NCBI GenBank assembly: GCA_021827225.1
Contig: JAKAXG010000214.1
Coordinates: 1-7,219, forward strand
Origin: Actinomycetes bacterium
GTDB taxonomy: Bacteria; Actinomycetota; Acidimicrobiia; Acidimicrobiales; Palsa-688
Reading direction: 5' to 3'
DNA: 7,219 bases
The position numbers and the translations under genes are program-made. Under the pieces are notes generated by a model, which made no database searches, had not been told where the DNA came from, and worked only from the letters and a program-made list of their open reading frames with translations. Of this stretch, positions 1 to 5,933 are shown piece after piece (the first letter of the stretch is position 1; every line of letters starts with the position of its first letter).

Positions 1-927
1 TTGTCCCGGATGACCGCCCGAACCCGCCGGTCGCTGGGGATGGGCGACGTCACTGCGCGGCTGGACGCCCTCAACACCCGCCTGGCCGGGCTGGACGACC
101 GCCTGGCCGGCCTGGAAGGCCGGCTCCGGGAGATGGCCAACTCCCGCTACCCGGGAGGGCCGCTGTACTTCGGCGACCACACCGCCCTGGTCGCCACCCG
201 GTGGGGCGCCAAGATGCTGGTCGACACCCGCGACGCGGCCATCGCCCCCTGGCTGGTCCTCGACGGGTTGTGGGAGCCGCACGTCACCAGCTGGATGCAG
301 TCCACCCTGCAGCCCGGCCAGGTGTTCGTGGACGTCGGCGCCAACGTCGGCTACTTCACCCTCCTCGGCGCCTCCCTGGTGGGGCCGGGCGGGAAGGTGG
401 TGGCGGTGGAGGCCCACCCCACCCTGGCCGGGGTGCTGCAGCGCAACGTGGTCATCAACGGCTACTACGGCTTCGTCACCACCCACAACAAGGCGGCGTG
501 GTCGGAGAACACCGAGCTGGAGTTCCACATCCGGGCCAACTTCGCCGGCAACTCCAGCGTCGGGACCATCGACGAGGAGGGCCTGCGCCGCCTCGGTGAC
601 ACCGAGCAGGCGGTGAAGGTGGAGGCGGTCGTCCTCGACGACCTGCTGGCCGACCTGCCCCGGGTGGACATGATGAAGATCGACGTCGAAGGAGCCGAGG
701 TGCACGCCTTCCAGGGCCTGACCCGCACCCTCGAGGCTAACCCCGGCATCACCATCATGTTCGAGTGGGCCCGGGCCCAGATCGAGTCGGTGGGCGACAC
801 CCCCCAGGCCCTGGCCGACCTGGTCGAGGGCATGGGCTTCAAGTTCCGGCTGCTCGAAACCGGGGAGCCCATCGAGAAGGAGGCCCTCCTCCAGCTGCCC
901 TACGGAAACGTGGTGGCCCAGCGCTGA
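1..927 (+). CDS. FkbM-family SAM-dependent methyltransferase (5' end may be incomplete)
   Basis: Likely transfers a methyl group from S-adenosylmethionine to a hydroxyl of a small molecule or sugar; the substrate cannot be told from sequence. The class I methyltransferase fold shows as motif I VFVDVGANVGYFT (residues 108-120), an acidic residue ending strand 2 in VVAVEAHP (E137), and the FkbM-typical MMKIDVEGAEV (224-234). A leucine heptad region precedes the domain (leucines 21, 24, 28, 31, 35, 38, 42), predicting a short coiled coil for oligomerisation or partner binding. There is no signal peptide or membrane segment. The reading frame is open at base 1 with TTG, so the true start may lie upstream or at the ATG at codon 4 or 14; no ribosome binding site can be judged. 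It converges on dnaB and has no visible functional link to replication; FkbM genes often sit in polysaccharide or natural-product loci, which may begin to the left. The family call is strong and the specific role unknown. Confidence 0.85.
   Translation: MSRMTARTRRSLGMGDVTARLDALNTRLAGLDDRLAGLEGRLREMANSRYPGGPLYFGDHTALVATRWGAKMLVDTRDAAIAPWLVLDGLWEPHVTSWMQSTLQPGQVFVDVGANVGYFTLLGASLVGPGGKVVAVEAHPTLAGVLQRNVVINGYYGFVTTHNKAAWSENTELEFHIRANFAGNSSVGTIDEEGLRRLGDTEQAVKVEAVVLDDLLADLPRVDMMKIDVEGAEVHAFQGLTRTLEANPGITIMFEWARAQIESVGDTPQALADLVEGMGFKFRLLETGEPIEKEALLQLPYGNVVAQR
79..120 (+). repeat. Tandem 21-bp coding repeat encoding a leucine heptad
   Basis: Two adjacent 21-bp units (79-99 and 100-120) encode RLAGLDD and RLAGLEG, the core of the predicted coiled coil of the FkbM-family protein. 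The unit length is exactly one heptad, consistent with coiled-coil growth by in-frame duplication. Confidence 0.6.
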
Positions 928-1116
928 GAGGGCTGGCCTCGACCGTCCGGGAAGGCTCTGGGACCGGGATCCGGCCGCCCGGCCCCCTCCGGGAACAACG
1001 GGACAGCCGCATCCCGGCCCCAGCCCCTCCTCCCCAGCCAGCCACTTAGCGCTGAGCACGGAAAAGGGAGCGCACCCGTCGTCGGCTGAAGTAAGGAGCG
1101 GCTAGAGCCGCCAGGT

Positions 1117-1146
1117 GGCCGGCTCGTTGTCCCGTAGGGACCGGCC
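1117..1146 (-). terminator. Weak hairpin downstream of dnaB
   Basis: Inverted repeat GTCCC-GTA-GGGAC (1129-1141), extended by outer arms GGCCG (1117-1121) and CGGCC (1142-1146) with a 7-nt bulge on one side. It starts 16 bp beyond the dnaB stop and sits in the convergent gap between dnaB and the methyltransferase gene, where transcription from both sides should end. There is no T-run on either strand, so this would be a poor intrinsic terminator. Rho-dependent ending is equally possible. Confidence 0.25.
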
Positions 1147-1162
1147 GGACAGCCGGGCGGGT

Positions 1163-3850
1163 CTAGACGCGAGCCATGTTGGCGAACCTGGTGTAGTGGT
1201 CCAGGAAGGCCAGCTGGACCTTGCCGGTGGGGCCGTTGCGGTGCTTGGCCAGGATGATCTCGGCCGTGCCCCGGTCGGCCGAGTCGGCGTTGTACACCTC
1301 GTCTCTGTAGAGGAACATCACCACGTCGGCGTCCTGCTCCAAAGATCCCGATTCACGTAGATCTGCGAGAACGGGCCTTTTGTCGGCACGGGCTTCCAGC
1401 TGGCGGGACAGCTGCGACAGGGCGACCACCGGCACCTCCAGCTCGCGGGCCAGCACCTTGAGCCCCCGGCTGATGGAGGAGACCTCCAGCTGGCGGTTCT
1501 CGGTCGACCCGCCCGACATCAGCTGCAGGTAGTCGACGATGATCAGCCCCAGCCCGCCGTGGCGGGCCTTGAGCCGGCGGGCCTTGGCCCGGATCTCCAT
1601 GACCGTGGTGTTGGGGTTGTCGTCGATGAACAGAGGGGCGTCGCCGAGGCGGGCCACGGCCTGGCTGATCTTGGGCCAGTCCGGCTCGCTGAGCCGCCCG
1701 TTGCGCATGCGGCTGGCGTCCACCCTGGCCTCCGACACCAGGAGCCGGTTGGTGATCTCGTCGCAGCTCATCTCCAGCGAGAAGATCAGGGTCGGCACCC
1801 GGGCCTCCACCGCGGCGTGGGCCGCCATCCCGAGAGCGAAGCTGGTGTTGTGGACCAGGACGTCCTCGGCCACGAAGTTGTGCGTGCCCGGCACGGTCAG
1901 GTCGTAGACCTGGTCCTCTCCGTCAGGAACGATGGCCACGATCTCGTCCCAGTAGATGTCCGACTCGGCCTCCGCCGCCAGGGTCCGGTCGCCCAGCGCT
2001 GCAGCCAGGGTGGCGACCGTCTCCCGGCGGGGAGCCCGGGTCCCGACGTGCCAGTTGTGGTTGCGGGGCTTTCCGGCCGCCGCGCTGACGGACGCCCATG
2101 AGCGCGATCCCTTGACCGCCGCAACCGCGTCCCACGCCTCCACCGGGAGGGTGTCACGCGTGTAGCGACCCGCCTGCCGGCCGGACACCCGTTGGAGGAG
2201 ACCCGAACAGGCAGTCTCCTTGCCGTAGATACCAATCTCCAGGCAGAAGCGGGTGATGTCCTCCCGGGACATGAGTTCGAGCTCCCACGCCGGCCGCCGG
2301 GTGCCCTTGTAGGGCACCGAACGAAAACGGATCCTCCCGTTGATCCCGAAGCGCAGCAGCAGGTGCTGCACGTCGTGGACCAGACCGCGGCTGACGCTGG
2401 CGTAGGCGATGCGGCCGTAGCCGTCCCCGGCGTCGCTCCACCATGCCGTGCCGTCGGTGGCGAACAGCCGGCTGAGAAACAGTGCGATCTGGTCCTGGGC
2501 CAGTCGGAACACCCCCGCCGGCACCCGCTTCTCGGCCGCCCGGCAGCCCCACATGCCGTGCTCCCGCAGAAGGTCGATCACCGGGTTGGGCCGGCCCCGG
2601 TCAGTGGACAGCCGGAAATCGATGACCGGCTTGCCGGCTGCCACCCGGACGGAATGCGGCGACGGCACGACCCGGACGCCCAGCTCGGCCGCCGCCTCGG
2701 TCACCTCCGACAACACCTCGCCGGACGCGGTCGTCATCACCGGCGAGCTGGACCCGCAGGTGCCGTCACCGAGCAGGTAGGCGAGTAGCACCACCTCGGC
2801 CCGGCGCATGCGCTCCGAAGCCGCGGTCCGCAGCACTCGTGGCACGGCGACACGGGCGCCAACCGCCAGGTCGGCCAACGGCCGCCAGCCGGAGAAGGTG
2901 AGGAACGGGTGCGAGGCGGTCGTCCGGATCTCCCGGCCCAACCTGGTCCGGACCCGGAACACCGGCTTGACCCCGTCGTCCACCCAGGCGCCGACCCTGG
3001 CCGGTGTCAGCTTGCGGTCCTCGCCCAGGCTGAGGACCGAGAAAGGGGACGCCCCGCCGGCGTGACGACGGTGCAGGTCCTGCACCGTCTCGAGGGCGCC
3101 GGTGGTCGGGTCGAGCACCCGGGTGTCCCACGCCACGCACTTGCCCATGGCGGGCCTGGCCCCCACGATGATGAGGGCGTTGGGCTGCAGCCCGTAGAGC
3201 CGCTCGTCCAGGTCGACGTAGCCGGTCGGCACGCCGGTGATGGTCTCCCCCCGGTCGAAGAGGTGCTCGAGGCGGTCCAGGCTGGCGGAGAGCAGCTCGT
3301 TGAGCGGCTTGAGGCTGTCGGTGACCCGCCGCTCGGCCACGTTGAACACCAGCCCCTCGGCCCGGTCCAGGGCGTCGGCCACGTCGTCGGGCACCGAGAA
3401 GCCCATCTCGGCGATCTCGCCGGCCACGGCGATGAGCCGGCGCAGGAGGGCGTGCTCCTCGACGATGCGGGCGTAACGGGAGGCGTTGGTGGTGGCCGGG
3501 GTGTCCGCCTGCAGGGCGACCAGCGCCGGCAGGCCGCCCACCGAGTCGAGCAGCCCGGCCCGGGACAGCTCGTCGGCGACGGTCACCGGGTCGGCCGGCT
3601 CGCCCAGGTTGTAGAGGTTGTTGATCGCCTCGTAGATGTGCGAGTGGGCCGGCTTGTAGAAATCCTCCGCCGTGCAGGTCTCCATGGCCGCGGCGATGGC
3701 GTCGCGCGACAGGAGCATGGCTCCGAGCAGCGACTTCTCGGCGTCGAGGTTGTGCGGCGGAACCCGCGGCGTGGGCGCCCCGGTGGGTCCTCCGCCGCCG
3801 GGTCTGCGCCTCGCCGCGTCGATCCGGGTGGGTTCGATGGACTGCGACAT
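1163..3850 (-). CDS. dnaB: Replicative DNA helicase DnaB precursor with in-frame intein
   Basis: Encodes the hexameric 5'-3' helicase that unwinds the replication fork, made as an 895-residue precursor. Removing the intein (238-668) leaves 464 residues, the usual DnaB length. The N-terminal primase-interacting domain begins at PPHNLDAEKSLLGAMLLS (31-48). The RecA-like domain has Walker A GARPAMGK (230-237) continuing as TSFALG (669-674) after the intein, motif H1a LIFSLEMS (688-695), Walker B LIIVDYLQLM (769-778), and ALSQLSRQLE (810-819) followed by LRESGSLEQDADVVMFLYRD (831-850). Start choice: ATG at 3850, with an in-frame TAG 12 nt upstream and no alternative start between, and AGGTAG 8 nt before it as a modest ribosome binding site. 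The stop is TAG. It is divergent from dnaA across 400 bp, whereas many actinobacteria place dnaB after rplI. DnaA-box-like sequence upstream suggests possible DnaA control. The family assignment is essentially certain; splicing activity is inferred. Confidence 0.97.
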   Translation of the reverse strand: MSQSIEPTRIDAARRRPGGGGPTGAPTPRVPPHNLDAEKSLLGAMLLSRDAIAAAMETCTAEDFYKPAHSHIYEAINNLYNLGEPADPVTVADELSRAGLLDSVGGLPALVALQADTPATTNASRYARIVEEHALLRRLIAVAGEIAEMGFSVPDDVADALDRAEGLVFNVAERRVTDSLKPLNELLSASLDRLEHLFDRGETITGVPTGYVDLDERLYGLQPNALIIVGARPAMGKCVAWDTRVLDPTTGALETVQDLHRRHAGGASPFSVLSLGEDRKLTPARVGAWVDDGVKPVFRVRTRLGREIRTTASHPFLTFSGWRPLADLAVGARVAVPRVLRTAASERMRRAEVVLLAYLLGDGTCGSSSPVMTTASGEVLSEVTEAAAELGVRVVPSPHSVRVAAGKPVIDFRLSTDRGRPNPVIDLLREHGMWGCRAAEKRVPAGVFRLAQDQIALFLSRLFATDGTAWWSDAGDGYGRIAYASVSRGLVHDVQHLLLRFGINGRIRFRSVPYKGTRRPAWELELMSREDITRFCLEIGIYGKETACSGLLQRVSGRQAGRYTRDTLPVEAWDAVAAVKGSRSWASVSAAAGKPRNHNWHVGTRAPRRETVATLAAALGDRTLAAEAESDIYWDEIVAIVPDGEDQVYDLTVPGTHNFVAEDVLVHNTSFALGMAAHAAVEARVPTLIFSLEMSCDEITNRLLVSEARVDASRMRNGRLSEPDWPKISQAVARLGDAPLFIDDNPNTTVMEIRAKARRLKARHGGLGLIIVDYLQLMSGGSTENRQLEVSSISRGLKVLARELEVPVVALSQLSRQLEARADKRPVLADLRESGSLEQDADVVMFLYRDEVYNADSADRGTAEIILAKHRNGPTGKVQLAFLDHYTRFANMARV
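1847..3139 (-). mobile_element. DnaB intein (431 aa) inserted in the Walker A motif
   Basis: A protein-splicing element occupying DnaB residues 238-668. It starts at Cys238 (block A, CVAWDTRVL), directly after the P-loop Lys237, and ends in VLVHN with His667-Asn668; the first C-extein residue is Thr669. Block B is GREIRTTASHPFLT with the TxxH motif at 311-314. Block F is VYDLTVPGTHNF (648-659) and block G ends at the HN pair. All residues expected for class 1 splicing are therefore present: Cys1, block B Thr and His, penultimate His, terminal Asn, and Thr as the +1 nucleophile. The rejoined sequence GARPAMGK-TSFALG is a normal DnaB P-loop, which fixes both boundaries. Base composition looks like the host gene, so the element is either long resident or came from another high-GC genome. 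Splicing competence is predicted, not shown. Confidence 0.95.
2171..2833 (-). other. LAGLIDADG (DOD) homing-endonuclease region within the intein
   Basis: Approximate span of precursor residues 340-560. Two LAGLIDADG-type helices are visible: LAYLLGDGT (356-364) with acidic residue D362, and LFLSRLFATDGTA (457-469) with D466. Both catalytic aspartates are kept and no frameshift or stop breaks the region, so the enzyme may still cut intein-free dnaB alleles at the P-loop site and spread the intein by homing. Domain limits are estimated, since the junctions with the splicing domain carry no sharp motif. Cleavage activity is inference from conserved residues. Confidence 0.8.
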
Positions 3851-3858
3851 GCGGCCGA

Positions 3859-3864
3859 CTACCT
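3859..3864 (-). promoter_or_regulatory. Ribosome binding site of dnaB
   Basis: On the minus strand AGGTAG lies 8 nt before the ATG at 3850. It is a partial Shine-Dalgarno match, and the TAG overlapping this stretch closes the frame upstream, so it supports the ATG as the only start. Confidence 0.45.
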
Positions 3865-3923
3865 AACTCGGCCGGCCCTGTGGGTATCCAGACCGCATTC
3901 CTTCGGGATTGTCGGTGGAATAC

Positions 3924-3956
3924 CTGGGGAAAAGCCCCCTCAGCTGGGGATAAGCC
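3924..3956. repeat. 13-bp direct repeat upstream of dnaB, DnaA-box-like
   Basis: CTGGGGAAAAGCC (3924-3936) and CTGGGGATAAGCC (3944-3956) differ at one base and start 20 bp apart, close to two helical turns. Read on the minus strand, the dnaB sense, the second contains TTATCCCCA, one base from the DnaA box TTATCCACA, and the first contains TTTTCCCCA. They lie about 75-105 bp before the dnaB start, a position suited to transcription control. A role as a protein-binding operator is inference. Confidence 0.5.
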
Positions 3957-4061
3957 ATCGAAATTGCTGGTCAGGATGATGTGGACGGGCGCCACGGCCT
4001 GGACCTTTGTCCTCCGGAAAAGACCCTAAAACGGCCCTGTGACCGTTACCGGGGGAGCGGC

Positions 4062-4089
4062 TTGCCCCCGCCGGTGGTGGTGCTAGCGT
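4062..4089 (+). promoter_or_regulatory. Candidate dnaA promoter
   Basis: TTGCCC (4062-4067) as a -35 element, a 16-bp spacer, and TAGCGT (4084-4089) preceded by TG (4081-4082) as an extended -10. The TGnTAnnnT form fits actinobacterial housekeeping promoters. It would give a leader of about 155 nt crossing the DnaA-box cluster, allowing autoregulation of dnaA. This is pattern matching only. Confidence 0.35.
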
Positions 4090-4193
4090 CTCTCAACTGC
4101 GTCGCGCCGCAGGGCCTGGCGCCGGAGACCGGCTTCTTCCCCGGGGGGCAACGGACCTGGCTAACGTCAGGTTCTTTGTCTCTTTTGGTCGAG

Positions 4194-4226
4194 TTCTCCA
4201 CAACTTGTGGACCATCTTGTGGATTA
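4194..4226. promoter_or_regulatory. DnaA-box cluster before dnaA with a 15-bp palindrome
   Basis: Three box-like sites: TTCTCCACA (4194-4202, plus), and on the minus strand TGTGGACCA (4206-4214) and TGTGGATTA (4218-4226), each one mismatch from TTGTCCACA or TTATCCACA. The first two overlap a perfect inverted repeat, TCCACAA-C-TTGTGGA (4197-4211), and TTGTGGA recurs 12 bp on (4217-4223). They sit 25-57 bp before the dnaA start, as expected for DnaA autorepression or an origin element. Function is inferred from the motif and position. Confidence 0.65.
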
Positions 4227-4235
4227 TCGGCGGCT

Positions 4236-4241
4236 GGGAGG
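4236..4241 (+). promoter_or_regulatory. Ribosome binding site of dnaA
   Basis: GGGAGG lies 9 nt before the GTG at 4251. An in-frame TAA at 4245-4247 closes the frame just upstream, so this site and the stop together fix GTG as the start. Confidence 0.75.
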
Positions 4242-4250
4242 CGCTAACGG

Positions 4251-5690
4251 GTGAGCGAAGCAGCCGAACTGTGGACAACCTGTTCAGAAGTTCTTCGCGA
4301 GGACGTGCGCGAGGCGGTATGGCGGACCTGGTTCGAGGGCCTGGAGGCCTCCAAGCTCGACGACGGCCTGCTCACCCTTACCGCCCCCAGCTCGCTGGTG
4401 CGGGACCGCCTCGAGGACCGGTACCTGTCGCTGATCGAGAAGACCGCCTGCCAGGTGTCGGACCGGGTGGTCAAGGTCCAGATTCTGGTACGTCCGGCGC
4501 CCCAACCGGTGGATCCCTTCGTCGCCCCCCGGGGCGGCCACCCCTACCCGCCGGCCGCCGGGGCTTCGGGGGTCAACCCGGGCGACGACGACGACACCGA
4601 CGAGTCGCTGCTGCCCGTGCCGCCGGCGCAGGCGGCGGGGGAGCCGGCGGCGAAGGTGGAGTCGCCGTCGCTGAACCCCCGCTACACCTTCGACGCCTTC
4701 GTGATCGGCTCGTCCAACCGCTTCGCCCACGCCGCCGCCCAGCGGGTGGCCGAGAGCCCGGCCGGCAGCTACAACCCGCTGTTCATCTACGGCGACTCCG
4801 GCCTGGGGAAAACCCACCTGCTCCACGCCATCGGCCACTACGTGATCGAGAACTTTCCCGGCAAGCGGGTGCGCTACCTGTCGACCGAGACGTTCATGAA
4901 CGACTTCGTGGACGCCATCCGCAACAGCGCCCAGATGCAGTTCAAGCGCCGCTACCGGGAGTGCGACGTGCTCCTCGTCGACGACATCCAGTTCATGGAG
5001 GGCAAGGAGGGGCTCCAGGAGGAGTTCTTCCACACCTTCAACTGGCTCTACGAGAGCTCGAAGCAGATCGTGCTCTCCAGCGACCGCCATCCCCGCTCCA
5101 TCGCCACCCTGGAGGACCGCCTGCGCAGCCGGTTCGAGTGGGGTCTCACCACCGACGTGCAGCCCCCCGAGCTGGAGACCCGCCTGGCCATCCTGCGCAA
5201 GAAGGCCGAAGGGGAGCGCATCCCCATCCCGGGGGAGGTGCTGGAGCTGATCGCCACCCACGTCCGCGACAACATCCGCGAGCTGGAGGGGGCCCTCATC
5301 CGGGTCTCCGCCTACGCCTCCCTGAACCGGGAGCCACCCACCCTGCAGACCGCGGCGGAGATCCTCTCCGACCTGCTCGAGGCCGACCGGCCCCGCCAGA
5401 TCACCCCCAAGGTCATCCTCGACGCCACCGCCGAGACCTTCGGCTTCTCCGTCGACGACCTGTGCGGCACCAGCCGGCGCCGGCCGCTGGTCCAGGCCCG
5501 CCAGATCGGCATGTACGTCTTCCGGGAGCTCACCGACTTCTCCTATCCGGCCATCGCCCGGGAGTTCGGCGGGCGCGACCACACCACCGTCATCCACGCC
5601 GTGGAGAAGGTCGCCGGCCTGATGAAGGAGCGCCGCCAGGTGTACGACCAGGTCACCGAGCTGATCCAGAGCATCAAGGGCGGCCGGTAG
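4251..5690 (+). CDS. dnaA: Chromosomal replication initiator protein DnaA
   Basis: ATP-dependent initiator that binds DnaA boxes, melts the origin and recruits DnaB; it also acts as a transcription regulator. At 479 residues it is of normal length. Domain I (about 1-80) has [10 protein letters not shown] (24-33); domain II is a Pro- and Asp-rich linker (about 82-140, with DDDD at 112-115). The AAA+ domain III has Walker A GDSGLGKT (181-188), Walker B LLVDDIQF (241-248), sensor 1 SSDR (276-279), probable arginine finger R294 in LRSRFEWG, and sensor 2 R343 in NIRELEG. Domain IV carries the DNA-binding signature [10 protein letters not shown] (441-450). GTG start with a good ribosome binding site and an in-frame TAA two codons upstream. 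It precedes dnaN in the conserved dnaA-dnaN order. DnaA boxes before and just inside the gene point to autoregulation. No key residue is missing. Confidence 0.99.
   Translation: MSEAAELWTTCSEVLREDVREAVWRTWFEGLEASKLDDGLLTLTAPSSLVRDRLEDRYLSLIEKTACQVSDRVVKVQILVRPAPQPVDPFVAPRGGHPYPPAAGASGVNPGDDDDTDESLLPVPPAQAAGEPAAKVESPSLNPRYTFDAFVIGSSNRFAHAAAQRVAESPAGSYNPLFIYGDSGLGKTHLLHAIGHYVIENFPGKRVRYLSTETFMNDFVDAIRNSAQMQFKRRYRECDVLLVDDIQFMEGKEGLQEEFFHTFNWLYESSKQIVLSSDRHPRSIATLEDRLRSRFEWGLTTDVQPPELETRLAILRKKAEGERIPIPGEVLELIATHVRDNIRELEGALIRVSAYASLNREPPTLQTAAEILSDLLEADRPRQITPKVILDATAETFGFSVDDLCGTSRRRPLVQARQIGMYVFRELTDFSYPAIAREFGGRDHTTVIHAVEKVAGLMKERRQVYDQVTELIQSIKGGR
4270..4278 (-). promoter_or_regulatory. Perfect DnaA box inside the 5' end of dnaA
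   Basis: TGTGGACAA, the exact reverse complement of the actinobacterial box TTGTCCACA, lies in codons 7-10 of dnaA. It extends the cluster at 4194-4226 into the coding sequence and could let bound DnaA block its own transcription. Confidence 0.55.
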
Positions 5691-5741
5691 GTGGCTGTGG
5701 GTCCCGGTGCGGATTGCGTGTGTCGAAGTGATGTCATTTAC

Positions 5742-5757
5742 CGGGAAAAAGTTCCCG
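5742..5757 (+). terminator. Hairpin downstream of dnaA
   Basis: Inverted repeat CGGGAA-AAAG-TTCCCG, a 6-bp perfect stem with a 4-nt loop, 51 bp after the dnaA stop. No T-run follows, so it may be a weak terminator, an RNA-stability stem or a protein-binding palindrome. dnaN could still be partly co-transcribed with dnaA. Confidence 0.3.
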
Positions 5758-5854
5758 CCCTCCACAGCGCCCCCTCCCCACGGTCACACCCTTGTGGGAG
5801 CCTGGGGAATACGCTCGGGGGTCGGAACCACCCCTCACCAGCCCTTTCGTCCGG

Positions 5855-5863
5855 TTGTCCACA
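5855..5863 (+). promoter_or_regulatory. Perfect DnaA box in the dnaA-dnaN gap
   Basis: TTGTCCACA, an exact match to the actinobacterial consensus, 71 bp before the dnaN start. In many actinobacteria oriC is the dnaA-dnaN gap with many boxes; this gap (243 bp) has only this clear one. It overlaps the possible dnaN -35 region, so it may regulate dnaN. Confidence 0.6.
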
Positions 5864-5881
5864 ATTCACAGGACCTATTAC
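5855..5881 (+). promoter_or_regulatory. Possible dnaN promoter
   Basis: TTGTCC (5855-5860) and TATTAC (5876-5881) with a 15-bp spacer match sigma-70-type hexamers at four of six bases each, in the most AT-rich part of the gap. The spacer is short, so the evidence is weak. Confidence 0.25.
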
Positions 5882-5920
5882 CGGCACTTCCGAATTAACC
5901 AACTAGAAGAACAGAAGCAG

Positions 5921-5926
5921 GGAAGG
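5921..5926 (+). promoter_or_regulatory. Ribosome binding site of dnaN
   Basis: GGAAGG lies 7 nt before the TTG at 5934. With an in-frame TAG at 5904-5906 and no ATG or GTG between, it decides the unusual TTG start. Confidence 0.7.
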
Positions 5927-5933
5927 CACTGCG

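Larger units (their letters stand above)
3851..4250. other. 400-bp divergent dnaB-dnaA intergenic region
   Basis: No gene is supported here. From left to right it holds a direct repeat with DnaA-box-like sequence on the dnaB side (3924-3956), a GC hairpin CGGGGG/CCCCCG (4050-4070), a promoter-like TTGCCC...TGCTAGCGT element (4062-4089), a small inverted repeat GCCGG-AGA-CCGGC (4121-4133), and a DnaA-box cluster just before dnaA (4194-4226). It must hold the promoters of both divergent genes and is one of three candidate locations for origin function. An open frame at 3981-4247 has no ribosome binding site or recognisable protein and is not annotated. Confidence 0.7.

Noticed and set aside
1095..1112. 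GCGGC-TAGA-GCCGC hairpin in the convergent gap
   Set aside because: Only a 5-bp stem with no T-run; such stems are frequent by chance at this GC content.
1163..3850. Reading the 895-residue dnaB as a fusion or misassembly
   Set aside because: The insert has all intein splice motifs and its removal restores an uninterrupted P-loop and a normal 464-residue DnaB, so an intein explains it fully.
2909..3979. 356-codon open frame opposite the 5' half of dnaB
   Set aside because: Compositional shadow of dnaB without a recognisable fold.
4050..4070. CGGGGG/CCCCCG hairpin as a terminator
   Set aside because: It has a 9-nt loop and no T-run on either strand, and it overlaps the candidate dnaA -35 element; likely a by-product of high GC.
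3981..4247. Possible 88-residue protein in the dnaB-dnaA gap
   Set aside because: No ribosome binding site, no recognisable sequence, and it runs through the DnaA-box cluster; best explained by chance in GC-rich DNA.
4205..5731. Long open frame of 508 codons overlapping dnaA in another frame
   Set aside because: The translation is low-complexity and rich in Arg, Pro and Gly, as expected from out-of-frame reading of GC-rich coding DNA; the dnaA frame has full domain support.
4284..5765. 493-codon open frame antisense to dnaA
   Set aside because: Val-, Gly- and Leu-rich shadow of dnaA with no recognisable domain.
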